From assembly GCA_016713235.1 (NCBI GenBank), contig JADJPN010000004.1, positions 314,253 through 378,252 on the forward strand: a DNA stretch of 64,000 nt, in the 5' to 3' direction. This document shows, in pieces, positions 1 to 9,146 of the stretch (positions within the stretch are counted from its first letter, which is position 1; each line of letters begins with the position of its first letter). Source of the DNA: Hyphomicrobiales bacterium. Its GTDB lineage: Bacteria; Pseudomonadota; Alphaproteobacteria; Rhizobiales; Xanthobacteraceae. The notes under the pieces are model-generated. The model saw only the letters and a program-made list of their open reading frames with translations, had not been told where the DNA came from and did not search any database. Made by a program: the position numbers and the translations under genes.

Positions 1-279
1 GGCGGTCTTCCAGCCGTTTCTGTTCCAGTTCTTGATCCAGCCGGTGATGCCGCCGCGCACATATTGCGAGTCGGTATAGACGTCGGCGTTGCAGTTCGCG
101 GGCAGCGACTCCAGCGCCATGATCGCTCCCGTCAACTCCATGCGGTTGTTGGTGGTGAGCTGTTCGCCGCCTTTGAGTTCGGTGCGCTTGCCGTTGTGTT
201 CGATGATCGCGCCCCAGCCGCCCGGTCCGGGGTTGCCCGAACAGGCGCCGTCGGAATGAATCTTTACGCGTTCGCTCAT
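1..279 (-). CDS. rnhA: Ribonuclease HI (5' part; cut by window edge)
   Basis: Ribonuclease HI cleaves the RNA strand of RNA-DNA hybrids in the cytoplasm. Only the first 93 codons are in the window, because the 3' end runs off base 1. The ATG is at 279. The first metal-binding Asp is Asp10 in HSDGACSGNPGPGGWG, followed by a MELTGAIMALE helix carrying the catalytic Glu and YTDSQYV with the next catalytic Asp. The final catalytic residues lie outside. It starts 8 bp after thrB ends, in the ispH-thrB-rnhA order common in alphaproteobacteria. Function is certain from motifs; completeness cannot be judged. Confidence 0.95.
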   Translation of the reverse strand, partial: MSERVKIHSDGACSGNPGPGGWGAIIEHNGKRTELKGGEQLTTNNRMELTGAIMALESLPANCNADVYTDSQYVRGGITGWIKNWNRNGWKTA

Positions 280-287
280 TTTCTTCC

Positions 288-1253
288 TTACGCCGCCAAT
301 CCGTAATCCTGCGCCTTCTCGATGCGGCGGTGGAATTGCAGCTTCTTCAGATATTCTTTCGGATCTTTCGGCCGCACCAGCGCGCCTTCGGGCACGTTCA
401 GCCAATCGAAGGTGCGGGTGAGCAGAAAACGCAGCGCCGAACCGCGCGCGAGCAACGGCATGGCTTCGATTTCCTCTCGCGAGAGCGGGCGCACGGAATT
501 GTAGTTCGAAAGCAGCGCCTTGCCTTTCGTCACGTTGAAGGAGCCGTCGATCTCGAAGCACCATGCATTGAGGCAGATCGCGACGTCGTAGGCGTAAAAG
601 TCGTTGCAGGCGAAATAAAAGTCGATCAGGCCGGAAAGCTTGTCGCCGAGAAAGAAGACATTGTCCGGAAACAGGTCGGCGTGGATCACGCCCGCCGGCA
701 AGTTCTTCGGCCACTGCGCGGAAAGATGCGCGACCTCTTCTTTGATCAAAGCGGCAAGGCCGGGTGCGACTTCGTCGGCGCGCGGCGCGCATTGCGCAGC
801 CAGCTTCTGCCAGCCTTTGGGGCCCAGCGCATTCGGACGCTTGATCGAGAAGCCTTCGCCCGCCTGATGAAATTGCGCGAGCGCGCCGCCGAGCGCTGCG
901 CAATGCGCGTTGTTGGGGCGGCGGACGGAAATGCCTTCGAGGAAGGTGATGATCGCGGCCGGGCGGCTTGCCAGCTCGCCCAGCGAATTGCCGTGCCTGT
1001 TCTTTACCGGCTGTGGGCAGCTCAGGCCGCGCGCCGCGCAATGTTCCATCAGGCCGACGAAAAAGGGCAGGTCTTTCGGATCGACACGCTTCTCGTAGAG
1101 CGTGAGGAAATAATAACCGCGGTTCGTATGCAGCATGAAGTTTGTATTTTCGACGCCTTCGGCGATGCCCTTAAAGGACATCAGCTCGCCAATGTCGTAA
1201 TCGGCAAGAAAGGCGTTGAGTTGCTCGTCGCTGACTTCGGTGTAAACGGCCAC
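288..1253 (-). CDS. thrB: Homoserine kinase (ThrB, APH-fold type)
   Basis: Phosphorylates L-homoserine to O-phosphohomoserine in threonine synthesis. The 321-aa protein belongs to the aminoglycoside-phosphotransferase-fold homoserine kinases, not the GHMK type of enterics. The catalytic loop GVIHADLFPDNVFF and the metal-binding IDFYFACND are visible at about residues 185-215. I place the start at the GTG at 1253, giving MAVYTEVSDEQ, the usual N-terminus of this family; an upstream extension in frame overlaps ispH and is not family-like. The start lies 4 bp after the ispH stop, so the two are probably co-transcribed and translationally coupled. Confidence 0.93.
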   Translation of the reverse strand: MAVYTEVSDEQLNAFLADYDIGELMSFKGIAEGVENTNFMLHTNRGYYFLTLYEKRVDPKDLPFFVGLMEHCAARGLSCPQPVKNRHGNSLGELASRPAAIITFLEGISVRRPNNAHCAALGGALAQFHQAGEGFSIKRPNALGPKGWQKLAAQCAPRADEVAPGLAALIKEEVAHLSAQWPKNLPAGVIHADLFPDNVFFLGDKLSGLIDFYFACNDFYAYDVAICLNAWCFEIDGSFNVTKGKALLSNYNSVRPLSREEIEAMPLLARGSALRFLLTRTFDWLNVPEGALVRPKDPKEYLKKLQFHRRIEKAQDYGLAA

Positions 1254-1257
1254 GCTA

Positions 1258-2235
1258 TTACTCCGCAGCCGTGTCGCGCAGTTCGCGCGGCAGCGGGAAG
1301 AACACGTCCTCCTGCGGACCGGCATAGGTGTCGACCTCGACGGCGTAGCGTTTGGCAAACGCGTCGATGATCTCCTCGACCAGGATTTCCGGCGCGGATG
1401 CGCCCGCGGTGATGCCGAGGCTCTTCACATTGCCGAACACGTTCCAGTCGATATCGTCCGCGCGCTGCACCAGCGCGGTCGCCCTGCAGCCCGAACGCTC
1501 CGCGACTTCGCGCAGGCGCTGCGAGTTCGAGGAATTGGGTGCGCCGACCACGATCATGGCTTCGGCCTGCGGCGCGACATTCTTCACCGCCTCCTGGCGG
1601 TTCGTGGTCGCGTAGCAAATGTCTTCTTTGTGCGGGCCGGTGATCGCGGGAAAGCGCTCTTTTAAAATCGCGACCATCTCCGCGGTGTCGTCCACCGAGA
1701 GCGTGGTCTGCGTGACGTAGGCGAGGGCGTCCGGATTTTCCGGCTGAATGCTGCGCGCATCATCCGCGGTTTCGATCAGCGTCACGCTGCCGGGCGGAAG
1801 CTGACCCATGGTGCCGATGGTTTCGGGATGTCCGGCGTGGCCGATCAGCAAAATTTCGCGGCCGCGCTTGGCGTGCACCATCGCTTCGCGGTGAACCTTG
1901 GTCACGAGCGGGCAGGTCGCATCGATCGCGAATAATTTCCGGTCTGCCGCTTCCGCCGGAACAGCCTTCGGCACGCCGTGCGCCGAGAAGATCACCGGGC
2001 GGTCGCCGTCCGGCACCTGGGCCAGTTCCTCGACGAATATTGCGCCCTTCCGGCGCAGGCTTTCGACCACGTATTTGTTGTGCACGATCTCGTGGCGGAC
2101 ATAGACCGGGGGGCCATATTTCTGGAGCGCCCGCTCGACCGCGTCGATTGCGCGCACCACGCCCGCGCAGAAACCGCGCGGCGCGCAGAGCAGCACGCGC
2201 AGACGGGGGATGGGGGAACCGGGCAAAACAGCCAT
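1258..2235 (-). CDS. ispH: 4-hydroxy-3-methylbut-2-enyl diphosphate reductase
   Basis: IspH catalyses the last step of the MEP isoprenoid pathway, reducing HMBPP to IPP and DMAPP with a [4Fe-4S] cluster. The 325-aa product keeps the three cluster cysteines in CAPRGFCAGV, DATCPLVTK and CYATTNRQ, plus SAHG and PNSSNSQRL substrate-binding segments. The start is the ATG at 2235 (MAVLPGSP), in preference to an ORF start 87 bp upstream that lacks family similarity. It is the first gene of a minus-strand unit ispH-thrB-rnhA and is divergent from trcR. Confidence 0.95.
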   Translation of the reverse strand: MAVLPGSPIPRLRVLLCAPRGFCAGVVRAIDAVERALQKYGPPVYVRHEIVHNKYVVESLRRKGAIFVEELAQVPDGDRPVIFSAHGVPKAVPAEAADRKLFAIDATCPLVTKVHREAMVHAKRGREILLIGHAGHPETIGTMGQLPPGSVTLIETADDARSIQPENPDALAYVTQTTLSVDDTAEMVAILKERFPAITGPHKEDICYATTNRQEAVKNVAPQAEAMIVVGAPNSSNSQRLREVAERSGCRATALVQRADDIDWNVFGNVKSLGITAGASAPEILVEEIIDAFAKRYAVEVDTYAGPQEDVFFPLPRELRDTAAE

Positions 2236-2304
2236 AAATTCAAGCCTTTCGCGCCTAGATCGGCGCGGCGGGGGTGATGAGTCAACCATTACCCCAATCC
2301 CGCG

Positions 2305-2333
2305 TTGATTTGGACCGGGCACCCCCCTATATA
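2305..2333 (+). promoter_or_regulatory. Candidate sigma-70 promoter for trcR
   Basis: TTGATT (2305-2310) and TATATA (2328-2333) are separated by 17 bp, a good match to housekeeping promoter spacing. It lies between ispH and trcR and points toward trcR, predicting a leader of about 110 nt. Seen in sequence only; no experimental support. Confidence 0.5.
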
Positions 2334-2449
2334 GGCGCCGACCCCGGTCATCTTGTGAACGTTACCGAGGCTCCCGCTAGAAAATGGCGGCAGCGCTCGC
2401 GAAACCGTATCAGGATGACGATTGTTGACGCGTTAGAGGCGCGAAAGTC

Positions 2450-3142
2450 ATGTCGCATATGCCGTTAATGCCCAAAGCGACCGCCGTGTGGCTGGTCGAC
2501 AATACTTCGCTCTCGTTCGAGCAGATCGCCGATTTCTGCAAACTTCACCCGCTCGAGGTGAAGGGCATCGCCGACGGCGAAGTCGCGCAAGGCATCAAGG
2601 GCCTCGACCCGGTCGCCTCCGGTCAGCTCACGCGTGAAGAGCTCGACGCTGCGATCGCGGATAAGAACCACAAGCTTGTCATGGCCGACGCGAAAGTCCG
2701 CCTGCCGGAGCCGAAGTCGAAGAAGGGCCCGCGCTATACGCCGGTCTCCAAGCGTCAGGATCGCCCGGACGCGATCCTATGGCTCGTGAAGAATCATCCC
2801 GAGCTCAAAGACGCGCAGATCATGCGTCTCGTCGGCACGACCAAGTCGACGATCCAGTCGGTGCGCGAGCGCAAGCACTGGAATTCGGCGAACTTGCAGG
2901 CGCGCGATCCGGTCATGCTGGGCCTGTGCTCGCAGATCGATCTCGATCACGAAGTGCGCCGCGCCTCCAAGGGCAAGCCGCAGCCGGATGCCGAACCGAT
3001 CCGCACGCTCTTGCCCGCCGAGCAGACCACGGCGCAGCCGGAGCCGGATGCATTCCAGCCGCCGGTCGACGACCGTAAGAGCTCGATCGACGCGGATAAC
3101 GTGTTTGCGAAGCTCGGCGGCATGAAGCGCAGCGAGCAGTAA
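2450..3142 (+). CDS. trcR: Cell-cycle transcriptional regulator TrcR (DUF1013 family)
   Basis: A 230-aa protein of the DUF1013 family, named cell-cycle transcriptional regulator TrcR in current annotation and conserved across alphaproteobacteria. The N-terminus PLMPKATAVWLVDNTSLSF is the family hallmark. A helix-turn-helix-like segment (PDAILWLVKNHPELKDAQI followed by RLVGTTKSTIQSVRERKHW) lies at about residues 104-148. The C-terminal 60 residues are proline-rich and low complexity. Two ATGs (2450 and 2459) are possible; I use the first. It is a single-gene unit with its own promoter and terminator. DNA targets are not deducible here. Confidence 0.85.
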   Translation: MSHMPLMPKATAVWLVDNTSLSFEQIADFCKLHPLEVKGIADGEVAQGIKGLDPVASGQLTREELDAAIADKNHKLVMADAKVRLPEPKSKKGPRYTPVSKRQDRPDAILWLVKNHPELKDAQIMRLVGTTKSTIQSVRERKHWNSANLQARDPVMLGLCSQIDLDHEVRRASKGKPQPDAEPIRTLLPAEQTTAQPEPDAFQPPVDDRKSSIDADNVFAKLGGMKRSEQ

Positions 3143-3166
3143 TCGTCTCGCCAATCAGAAATAAAA

Positions 3167-3197
3167 AGGGCCGGGGAGTTTCCCGGCCCTTTTTTTA
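3167..3197. terminator. Intrinsic terminator, trcR / SDR convergence
   Basis: A 9-bp GC-rich stem (AGGGCCGGG / CCCGGCCCT) is followed by eight T on the plus strand and preceded by A5 on the other, so it can serve both directions. It overlaps the stop codon of the convergent SDR gene. Confidence 0.85.
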
Positions 3198-3989
3198 TTC
3201 CAGCGCTTCGTCCTTCACATCGACAATGTAATTGAGCGCAAGCCTGCCGCCGTCCGGGAAAATCGTCTCGCCTGTTACATAGCTTGCATCGTCCGACGCA
3301 AGGAACGAAGCGACGCCCGCAATTTCTTCCGCCCCACCGATGCGCTGCAAGGGCGTGCGCGACAGGAGCCGCTTCTTCGCGGCCTTGTCTTTGGCGATGC
3401 CCGCGAGAATCTCGGTGGCGATCGAGCCGGGCCCGATCGCGTTCACGCGAATTCCATAAGGCGCGAGCGATAGCGCCATGACTTTGGTGAGTTGCTGGAT
3501 GCCGCCTTTCGAAACCGAGTAGGGCACCTGGTTTGGAATTGCGACCACCGAATTGATCGAGGACATGTTAATGATCGTGCCCGGCTTTCGCCCGGACTTT
3601 GCCTGAACGACCATCTGTTTTGCCGCCGCCTGGCCAACAAGAAACGAGCCTTTCAGGTTCACGCGAATGACGCGGTCGAAGTCGCTCTCCGCGATGTCGA
3701 GGAAATCGGCGGTGTGGATGATGCCGGCGTTGTTCACGAGAATGTCGAGCGCGCCGAACTTCGCGATCGTTGCCTTCACCAGCGCATCGACCGCTTTGGC
3801 GTCGCCGACATCGGCCGCGATGAAGTGCGCGTTCGCGCCCAGTGATTTCGCGGCTTCTATGCCGGCTTTCTCGTCGATGTCGGAAAGCACGGCGCTAGCG
3901 CCGTCTTGGATGAAGCGCTTTGCGATGGCGAGGCCAATTCCGCGTGCGGCGCCGGTGACGAGTGCGACCCTGTCTTTGAGTTTCGCCAT
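3195..3989 (-). CDS. SDR family NAD(P)-dependent oxidoreductase
   Basis: A classical short-chain dehydrogenase/reductase of 264 aa. It has the nucleotide-binding TGAARGIG at about residues 12-19, NNAG near 90, and the catalytic Ser-Tyr-Lys set in INMSSINS and YSVSK. The C-terminal FPDGG motif is typical. It starts 2 bp after the prpE stop, so it is in an operon with propionyl-CoA synthetase. That suggests a role in short-chain acid or alcohol catabolism, but the substrate cannot be assigned; FabG-like and glucose 1-dehydrogenase-like labels are equally possible. Confidence 0.88.
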   Translation of the reverse strand: MAKLKDRVALVTGAARGIGLAIAKRFIQDGASAVLSDIDEKAGIEAAKSLGANAHFIAADVGDAKAVDALVKATIAKFGALDILVNNAGIIHTADFLDIAESDFDRVIRVNLKGSFLVGQAAAKQMVVQAKSGRKPGTIINMSSINSVVAIPNQVPYSVSKGGIQQLTKVMALSLAPYGIRVNAIGPGSIATEILAGIAKDKAAKKRLLSRTPLQRIGGAEEIAGVASFLASDDASYVTGETIFPDGGRLALNYIVDVKDEALE

Positions 3990-3991
3990 CG

Positions 3992-5911
3992 TTACTGCGC
4001 CATGCCTTTCGTTTGCAGCGCGGCCTTGATCTCATCCAGCGTCACCGGATCGTCGATGGTCGCGGGCATGTTCCACGGCTCTTTATCGGCGATCTTCTTC
4101 ATCGTGCTGCGCACGATTTTTCCGGAGCGCGTCTTCGGTAGCCGCTTGATCACCATCGCGGTCTTGAACGCCGCGACCGGGCCGATCTTTTCGCGTACCA
4201 GCGCGACCAGTTCTTTCTCGATCACGTCGTCGGGCTTGTTCACGCCGAGCTTCAGCACGACGAATCCGACCGGCACTTCGCCTTTCAGCTGATCCGCGAC
4301 ACCGATCACCGCGCACTCGGCAACGTCGTTGTGCGAGGCGAGCACTTCTTCCATGCCGCCGGTGGAGAGACGATGCCCCGCGACATTGATGATGTCGTCG
4401 GTGCGGCCGAGCACATAGACATAGCCGTCTGCATCGATGTAGCCGGCGTCGGCGGTCTTATAGAAGCCGGGGAAGTCCGCGAGGTACGCTTCCTTGAAGC
4501 GCTCGTCCTGTTGCCACAGCGTCGGGAGACATCCCGGCGGCAGCGGCAGCTTCACGACAATGTTGCCCATCTTGTTGGCTTCAACCGGCTTGCCGCCATC
4601 GTCGACGATCTGCACGTCGTAGCCCGGCATGGGAACGGTAGGCGAACCAAGCTTTACCGGCAGCGCGCCCAAGCCCATCGGATTGCCGACGATGGTCCAG
4701 GCGGTTTCGGTCTGCCACCAGTGATCGATCACCGGCACGCCCAGGATTTTTTCCGACCATTTCACGGTGTCGGGATCGGCGCGTTCGCCCGCGAGAAACA
4801 GCGTGCGGAATTTCGAGAGGTCGTAGTTCTTTACGAGCTTGCCTTCCGGGTCTTCCTTCTTGATCGCGCGAAACGCGGTCGGCGCCGTGAAGAGTGCGAC
4901 TGCGCCATGCTCGCTCGCCACGCGCCAGAACGCGCCGGCATCCGGCGTGCCGACCGGCTTTCCTTCGTAGACGACCGACGTGCAGCCGTGAAAAAGCGGC
5001 GCGTAGACAATGTACGAGTGGCCGACGACCCAGCCGATGTCGGACGAAGTCCACCAGACTTCGCCTTCCTTGATTCCGTACATTCCTTCCATCGACCATT
5101 TCAGCGCGACGGCGTGGCCGCCATTGTCGCGCACGACGCCTTTCGGCTTACCGGTCGTGCCTGAGGTGTAGAGAATGTAGAGCGGGTCGGTTGCCTTCAC
5201 CGGCACGCATTCGGAAGTCTTGCCGGCGGCAAGCGCCGCTTCGCGAAGCGTCGCCCAATCCCAGTCCCAGCCTTTCTTCATCTCGGCTTGCGCCTGCGGG
5301 CGCTGCAGCAGGATCACGGCTTCGGGCTTCGACTCCGCCATCTCGATCGCGGCATCGAGCAACGGTTTGTAGGGGACGATACGTTGCACTTCGATGCCGC
5401 AGCTCGCGGTGAGCAGAAGCTTGGGCTTTGCGTCGTTCAGGCGCGTCGCCAGTTCCTTCGGTGCGAAGCCGCCAAAGACAACGGAGTGTACCGCGCCGAT
5501 GCGCGCACAGGCGAGCATCGCGACCAAGGCTTCGGGAATCATCGGCATATAGATGACGATGCGGTCGCCTTTTTCGATCCCGAAGTCGCGCAGGATCGCG
5601 CCGAAGGCGCTGACTTCCCGTTGCAATTCCTTGTAGGTGATGTTGCGCTTCGATTGCGAGACGGGGCTGTCGTAAGCGAAGGCGATCTGTTCGCCGCGTC
5701 CGCCTTCGGCATGGCGGTCGACCGCGTTGTAGCAGGTGTTCATCACGCCATCGGGAAACCAGTGGCCGTAGACGCCGGCCTTGCCGTCGAACACGATCTT
5801 CGGCTTTTGGATCCAGGTGATCGCCTCCGCAGCCTGCGCCCAGAATCCTTCCGGGTCGCGCTGCCAATGCGCGTAGACTTTCGGGTAGCGGCTTGCGATC
5901 GGGGTGACCAT
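3992..5911 (-). CDS. prpE: Propionyl-CoA synthetase
   Basis: An AMP-forming acyl-CoA synthetase of 639 aa that activates propionate to propionyl-CoA. The ATP-binding P-loop ILYTSGTTGKPKGVVRD (about 250-266), the WWTSSDIGWVVGHSYIVY segment, HWWQTETAW and the C-terminal catalytic lysine in PKTRSGKIVR are all present. The N-terminal ACAS_N domain and the VFGGFAPKELATRLNDAKPK segment are typical of PrpE rather than acetyl-CoA synthetase Acs. It is the first gene of a two-gene unit with the downstream SDR. Propionate is inferred from family resemblance; related short-chain acids are possible. Confidence 0.9.
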   Translation of the reverse strand: MVTPIASRYPKVYAHWQRDPEGFWAQAAEAITWIQKPKIVFDGKAGVYGHWFPDGVMNTCYNAVDRHAEGGRGEQIAFAYDSPVSQSKRNITYKELQREVSAFGAILRDFGIEKGDRIVIYMPMIPEALVAMLACARIGAVHSVVFGGFAPKELATRLNDAKPKLLLTASCGIEVQRIVPYKPLLDAAIEMAESKPEAVILLQRPQAQAEMKKGWDWDWATLREAALAAGKTSECVPVKATDPLYILYTSGTTGKPKGVVRDNGGHAVALKWSMEGMYGIKEGEVWWTSSDIGWVVGHSYIVYAPLFHGCTSVVYEGKPVGTPDAGAFWRVASEHGAVALFTAPTAFRAIKKEDPEGKLVKNYDLSKFRTLFLAGERADPDTVKWSEKILGVPVIDHWWQTETAWTIVGNPMGLGALPVKLGSPTVPMPGYDVQIVDDGGKPVEANKMGNIVVKLPLPPGCLPTLWQQDERFKEAYLADFPGFYKTADAGYIDADGYVYVLGRTDDIINVAGHRLSTGGMEEVLASHNDVAECAVIGVADQLKGEVPVGFVVLKLGVNKPDDVIEKELVALVREKIGPVAAFKTAMVIKRLPKTRSGKIVRSTMKKIADKEPWNMPATIDDPVTLDEIKAALQTKGMAQ

Positions 5912-6049
5912 CGTTTCTTCCCTGCGAGCTTATGATTTTCCTCGATTGTCGCTGCTAGCCGCCGATATGCAAGGGCGGCGTTAGTCGCAGCCGCCCATGC
6001 GCGCGAAGCCGTAGCTCACAGCCGGCGCTCTCTCTATAAAGCGCGGCGC

Positions 6050-6813
6050 ATGCTTCCTTCCGATCCCATCTTCTGGATTTTTGCCGCACTCGCCGTGACC
6101 TGCACCGGTCTTGCCAAAGGCGGGTTCAGCGGTATCGGGATGGCGGCAACCCCGTTTCTCGCGCTGGTGGTGCCGCCGCTTCATGCAGCGGCGATCATGC
6201 TGCCGATCCTGATCATGCAGGATGCGGCTTCGTTGTGGGCTTTTCGTAAAGAGTGGGACAGCTGGAATCTGAAGGTGCTGCTGATCGGCGCGCTGACGGG
6301 GATCGCCATTGCGTGGGGCTTGCAGCTTATGTCTCCGATGCCTGGGTCAAGCTCCTGATCGGCATCATCACTTTCGTGTTCGTGATGAACCAGTGGTTCG
6401 GGCTTGCACGCAAGGCAGCCGAAACGATCAGACCTAGTGCAGCAAGCGGCGTGTTCTGGGGCGTGCTCGCGGGATTCACGAGCATGCTTGCGCATGCCGG
6501 CGGGCCGCCGATGAGCGTGCATCTTCTGCCGCAGAAGTTGCCGAAGATGGTGTTCATCGGCACCGTGACGATCTTCTTCGCGGTCGTGAACGCCGTGAAG
6601 GTCGTGCCGTTCTTTCTGCTGGGTGAGTTCACGGCAGCCGCCTTGATGACGGCGCTCGTGCTGATGCCGCTTGCCATCGCGACAAACCTGCTCGGCATCT
6701 GGGTCGTGAAACGTGTTCCGGAAGCGCTGTTCTACCAGATCGCCTATTTCCTGATGTTCCTCGTCTCGCTGGCGCTGATCTGGCAGGGTGCGAGCACGAT
6801 TTTCTGGCGCTGA
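6050..6813 (+). CDS. Sulfite exporter TauE/SafE (TSUP) permease, frameshifted
   Basis: A TSUP-family membrane permease (sulfite/sulfoacetate-type anion export; the actual substrate is unknown). The N-terminal half (GLAKGGFSGIGMAATPFLAL) and C-terminal half (MLAHAGGPPMSVHLLPQKLPK) carry the two family repeats but lie in different frames. Frame 2 runs into frame 1 near 6322, where TTGCAG reads naturally as TTG-GCA-GCT if one G is restored. The repaired protein is 254 aa with about eight membrane segments, a normal family length. Given similar indels throughout the window I regard this as probable sequence error; a pipeline would call it a pseudogene. A second, intact TSUP gene is at 40217-40993. 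Confidence 0.82.
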
Positions 6814-6969
6814 AGCTCCGCTCCGAAACCGAAGGACGACCGCGAATCAGCCCAGCGCGGCCAGAATGTCTCCGATCAGCCGCATCTTCCGCCTTCCGAA
6901 GCCGTGTCAAAGGTCAGATTGATCGAATCCCGTCCGGTTCGCTAGGGTCGCGCCGGAACGGGGTACCCA

Positions 6970-8595
6970 ATGAAAAAGACCGCCTACGATATCGATCTCG
7001 ACAAGAACCCGGCGAACTATCAGCCACTGACGCCGCTCTCGTTTCTCGAGCGGGCTGCCGCGGTATTCCCCGACCATGTCGCGATCATCCACGGACCGAT
7101 GCGCCGGAAGTATCGCGATTTTTATGCGCGTTCGAAGAAGCTCGGCAGCGCGCTGGCGGCACGCGGGATTGCGCGCGGGGACACGGTTGCGGTGCTGCTC
7201 GCCAATACGCCCGCGATGCTCGAGTGCCACTACGGCGTGCCGATGACCGGCGGCGTGCTGAACACGCTGAATACGCGGCTCGACGCGCCGACCATCGGCT
7301 TCTCGCTCGATCACGGCGAGGCGAAGATTCTGATCGTCGACAAAGAATTTTCGAAGATGGCGAAAGAGGCGCTGAAGCTCTGCAAGGCGAAGCCGCTGGT
7401 CGTCGACTACGATGACCCGGAATACAAAGGCGATGGCGAGAAAATCGGGACGCTCGACTACGAGGCGCTGGTCGCGGAGGGTGACGAGAACTATGTGCGC
7501 GCGGCTCCCGGCGACGAATGGGACGCGATCTCGCTAAACTATACTTCCGGCACCACGGGCGACCCCAAGGGCGTGGTCTATCATCATCGCGGTGCGGCAC
7601 TGCTGGCAACGGGCAACGTCGTAATCTCGAGCATGAAGAAACATGCGGTCTATCTCTGGACGCTGCCGATGTTTCACTGCAACGGCTGGTGCTTTCCGTG
7701 GTCGATCTCGGTCTGCTGCGGCACGCATGTGTGTCTGCGACAGGTGCGCGCAAACTTGATGTTCGATCTGATTGCAGAACATAAGGTCACGCATCTTTGC
7801 GGCGCGCCGATCGTGATGGCGACGCTCCTGAACGCGCCGGAAGAAGAAAAGAAACCGCTGCCGCATGTCGTGGAATTTTTCACGGCCGCCGCGCCTCCGC
7901 CGGAAGCCGTGCTTGCGGGCATGAAGAATGCCGGTTTCAACGTCACGCATCTTTACGGTCTTACCGAAACCTACGGTCCCGCCGCCGTGAACGACTGGCA
8001 TTACGAATGGGACCATCTCGATCCGAAAGCGCAGGCCGCGAAAAAGGCGCGCCAGGGCGTGCCTTATTCCGCGCTCGACGGTCTCGAAGTGATCGATCCC
8101 GAAACCATGAAGGTGCCGCGCGACGGCGAAACCATGGGCGAGGTGATGTTCCGCGGCAACGTGGTGATGAAGGGCTATCTCAAGAACAAGAAATCGTCCG
8201 ACGCGGCTTTCGCGGGCGGCTGGTTTCATTCGGGCGACCTCGGCGTGATGCACCCGGACGGCTACATCCAGCTTAAAGACCGCTCCAAGGACATCATCAT
8301 CTCGGGCGGCGAGAATATTTCGTCGATCGAGGTCGAAGACGCGCTTTACAAGCATCCTTCCGTGCAGGCGGCGGCGGTGGTCGCGAAAGCCGACGACAAG
8401 TGGGGCGAGACGCCCTGCGCCTTCATCGAATTGAAGCCGGGCAAGCAAGCGACGAAGGACGAACTGATCGCGCATTGCAAGAGCAACCTCGCGGGTTACA
8501 AGGTGCCGCGCTACATCGTATTCGTCGAGCTTCCGAAAACTTCGACCGGCAAGATCCAGAAGTTCAAGCTGCGCGAAATGACGAAAGAAGTTTGA
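6970..8595 (+). CDS. Acyl-CoA synthetase (AMP-forming)
   Basis: A 541-aa member of the ANL superfamily forming acyl-CoA from a carboxylic acid, ATP and CoA. Visible motifs are the P-loop LNYTSGTTGDPKGVVYHHRG (about residues 184-203), LPMFHCNGWCFPW, HLYGLTETYGP, FHSGDLGVMHPDGYIQLKDR and the catalytic lysine in PKTSTGKIQKF. It resembles medium-chain fatty acid and methylmercaptopropionate-type ligases; the substrate is not certain. One base separates it from the next gene and it opens a tight run with a YqhA-type protein and an enoyl-CoA hydratase, which supports a role in acid catabolism. Confidence 0.88.
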   Translation: MKKTAYDIDLDKNPANYQPLTPLSFLERAAAVFPDHVAIIHGPMRRKYRDFYARSKKLGSALAARGIARGDTVAVLLANTPAMLECHYGVPMTGGVLNTLNTRLDAPTIGFSLDHGEAKILIVDKEFSKMAKEALKLCKAKPLVVDYDDPEYKGDGEKIGTLDYEALVAEGDENYVRAAPGDEWDAISLNYTSGTTGDPKGVVYHHRGAALLATGNVVISSMKKHAVYLWTLPMFHCNGWCFPWSISVCCGTHVCLRQVRANLMFDLIAEHKVTHLCGAPIVMATLLNAPEEEKKPLPHVVEFFTAAAPPPEAVLAGMKNAGFNVTHLYGLTETYGPAAVNDWHYEWDHLDPKAQAAKKARQGVPYSALDGLEVIDPETMKVPRDGETMGEVMFRGNVVMKGYLKNKKSSDAAFAGGWFHSGDLGVMHPDGYIQLKDRSKDIIISGGENISSIEVEDALYKHPSVQAAAVVAKADDKWGETPCAFIELKPGKQATKDELIAHCKSNLAGYKVPRYIVFVELPKTSTGKIQKFKLREMTKEV

Positions 8596-8596
8596 G

Positions 8597-9145
8597 ATGG
8601 CAAGCGGACCGCGCAAGCAGAAGCTGCCGCTGCAAAAGGACATCGACTGGCGGTTCGCTCTGAAGGAGCGGCCGTTCCTCGGCTTCTTCGTATTGCTCGC
8701 GCGCGGGAGCATGCTGCTTGCGATCGTCGGCACCTTCCTGATCGCGACCGCGCTACTCGTTCACGCGGTGTGGGAGATCATCGACGCGGTAATCCAGCTC
8801 ATGCGCTGGGAGACCGATACGAAAGAACTGACGCTGGCCGCGATCGAGTCGGTCGATGCATTCCTGATCGTCACCGTTCTGCATGTGGTCGCGATCGGTC
8901 TCTATCAGCTTTACATTCAGGACCGGATTCCGGTGCCGGATTGGCTGGTTGTCGAGAACATCGATGATCTGAAGGTCACGCTTTCCGGCGTCGTCATTCT
9001 GGCGCTTGCTGTGTATTTTCTCGGCCGCGCCATCGTCGGTGACGGCTCGCAAAACCTGCTCCTGCTCGGCGGCGGCATCGGTGCGGTGATCGTAGCGCTG
9101 ACGTTCTTCGTTTACGTCCAGCACAAGCACAAGGACGGCCACTGA
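8597..9145 (+). CDS. YqhA family (UPF0114) membrane protein
   Basis: A 182-aa inner-membrane protein with three or four hydrophobic segments (about residues 29-60, 92-112, 128-145 and 152-172), matching the YqhA/UPF0114 family of unknown function. An acidic linker and a His/Lys-rich tail (HKHKDGH) are cytoplasmic by the positive-inside rule. It sits 1 bp after the acyl-CoA synthetase and 1 bp before the enoyl-CoA hydratase, so the three are co-transcribed, but no enzymatic link to acyl-CoA metabolism is known for this family. Confidence 0.8.
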   Translation: MASGPRKQKLPLQKDIDWRFALKERPFLGFFVLLARGSMLLAIVGTFLIATALLVHAVWEIIDAVIQLMRWETDTKELTLAAIESVDAFLIVTVLHVVAIGLYQLYIQDRIPVPDWLVVENIDDLKVTLSGVVILALAVYFLGRAIVGDGSQNLLLLGGGIGAVIVALTFFVYVQHKHKDGH

Positions 9146-9146
9146 T

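Noticed and set aside
330..1370. A 346-codon plus-strand frame opposite thrB
   Set aside because: Antisense shadow; the thrB catalytic motifs on the minus strand are decisive.
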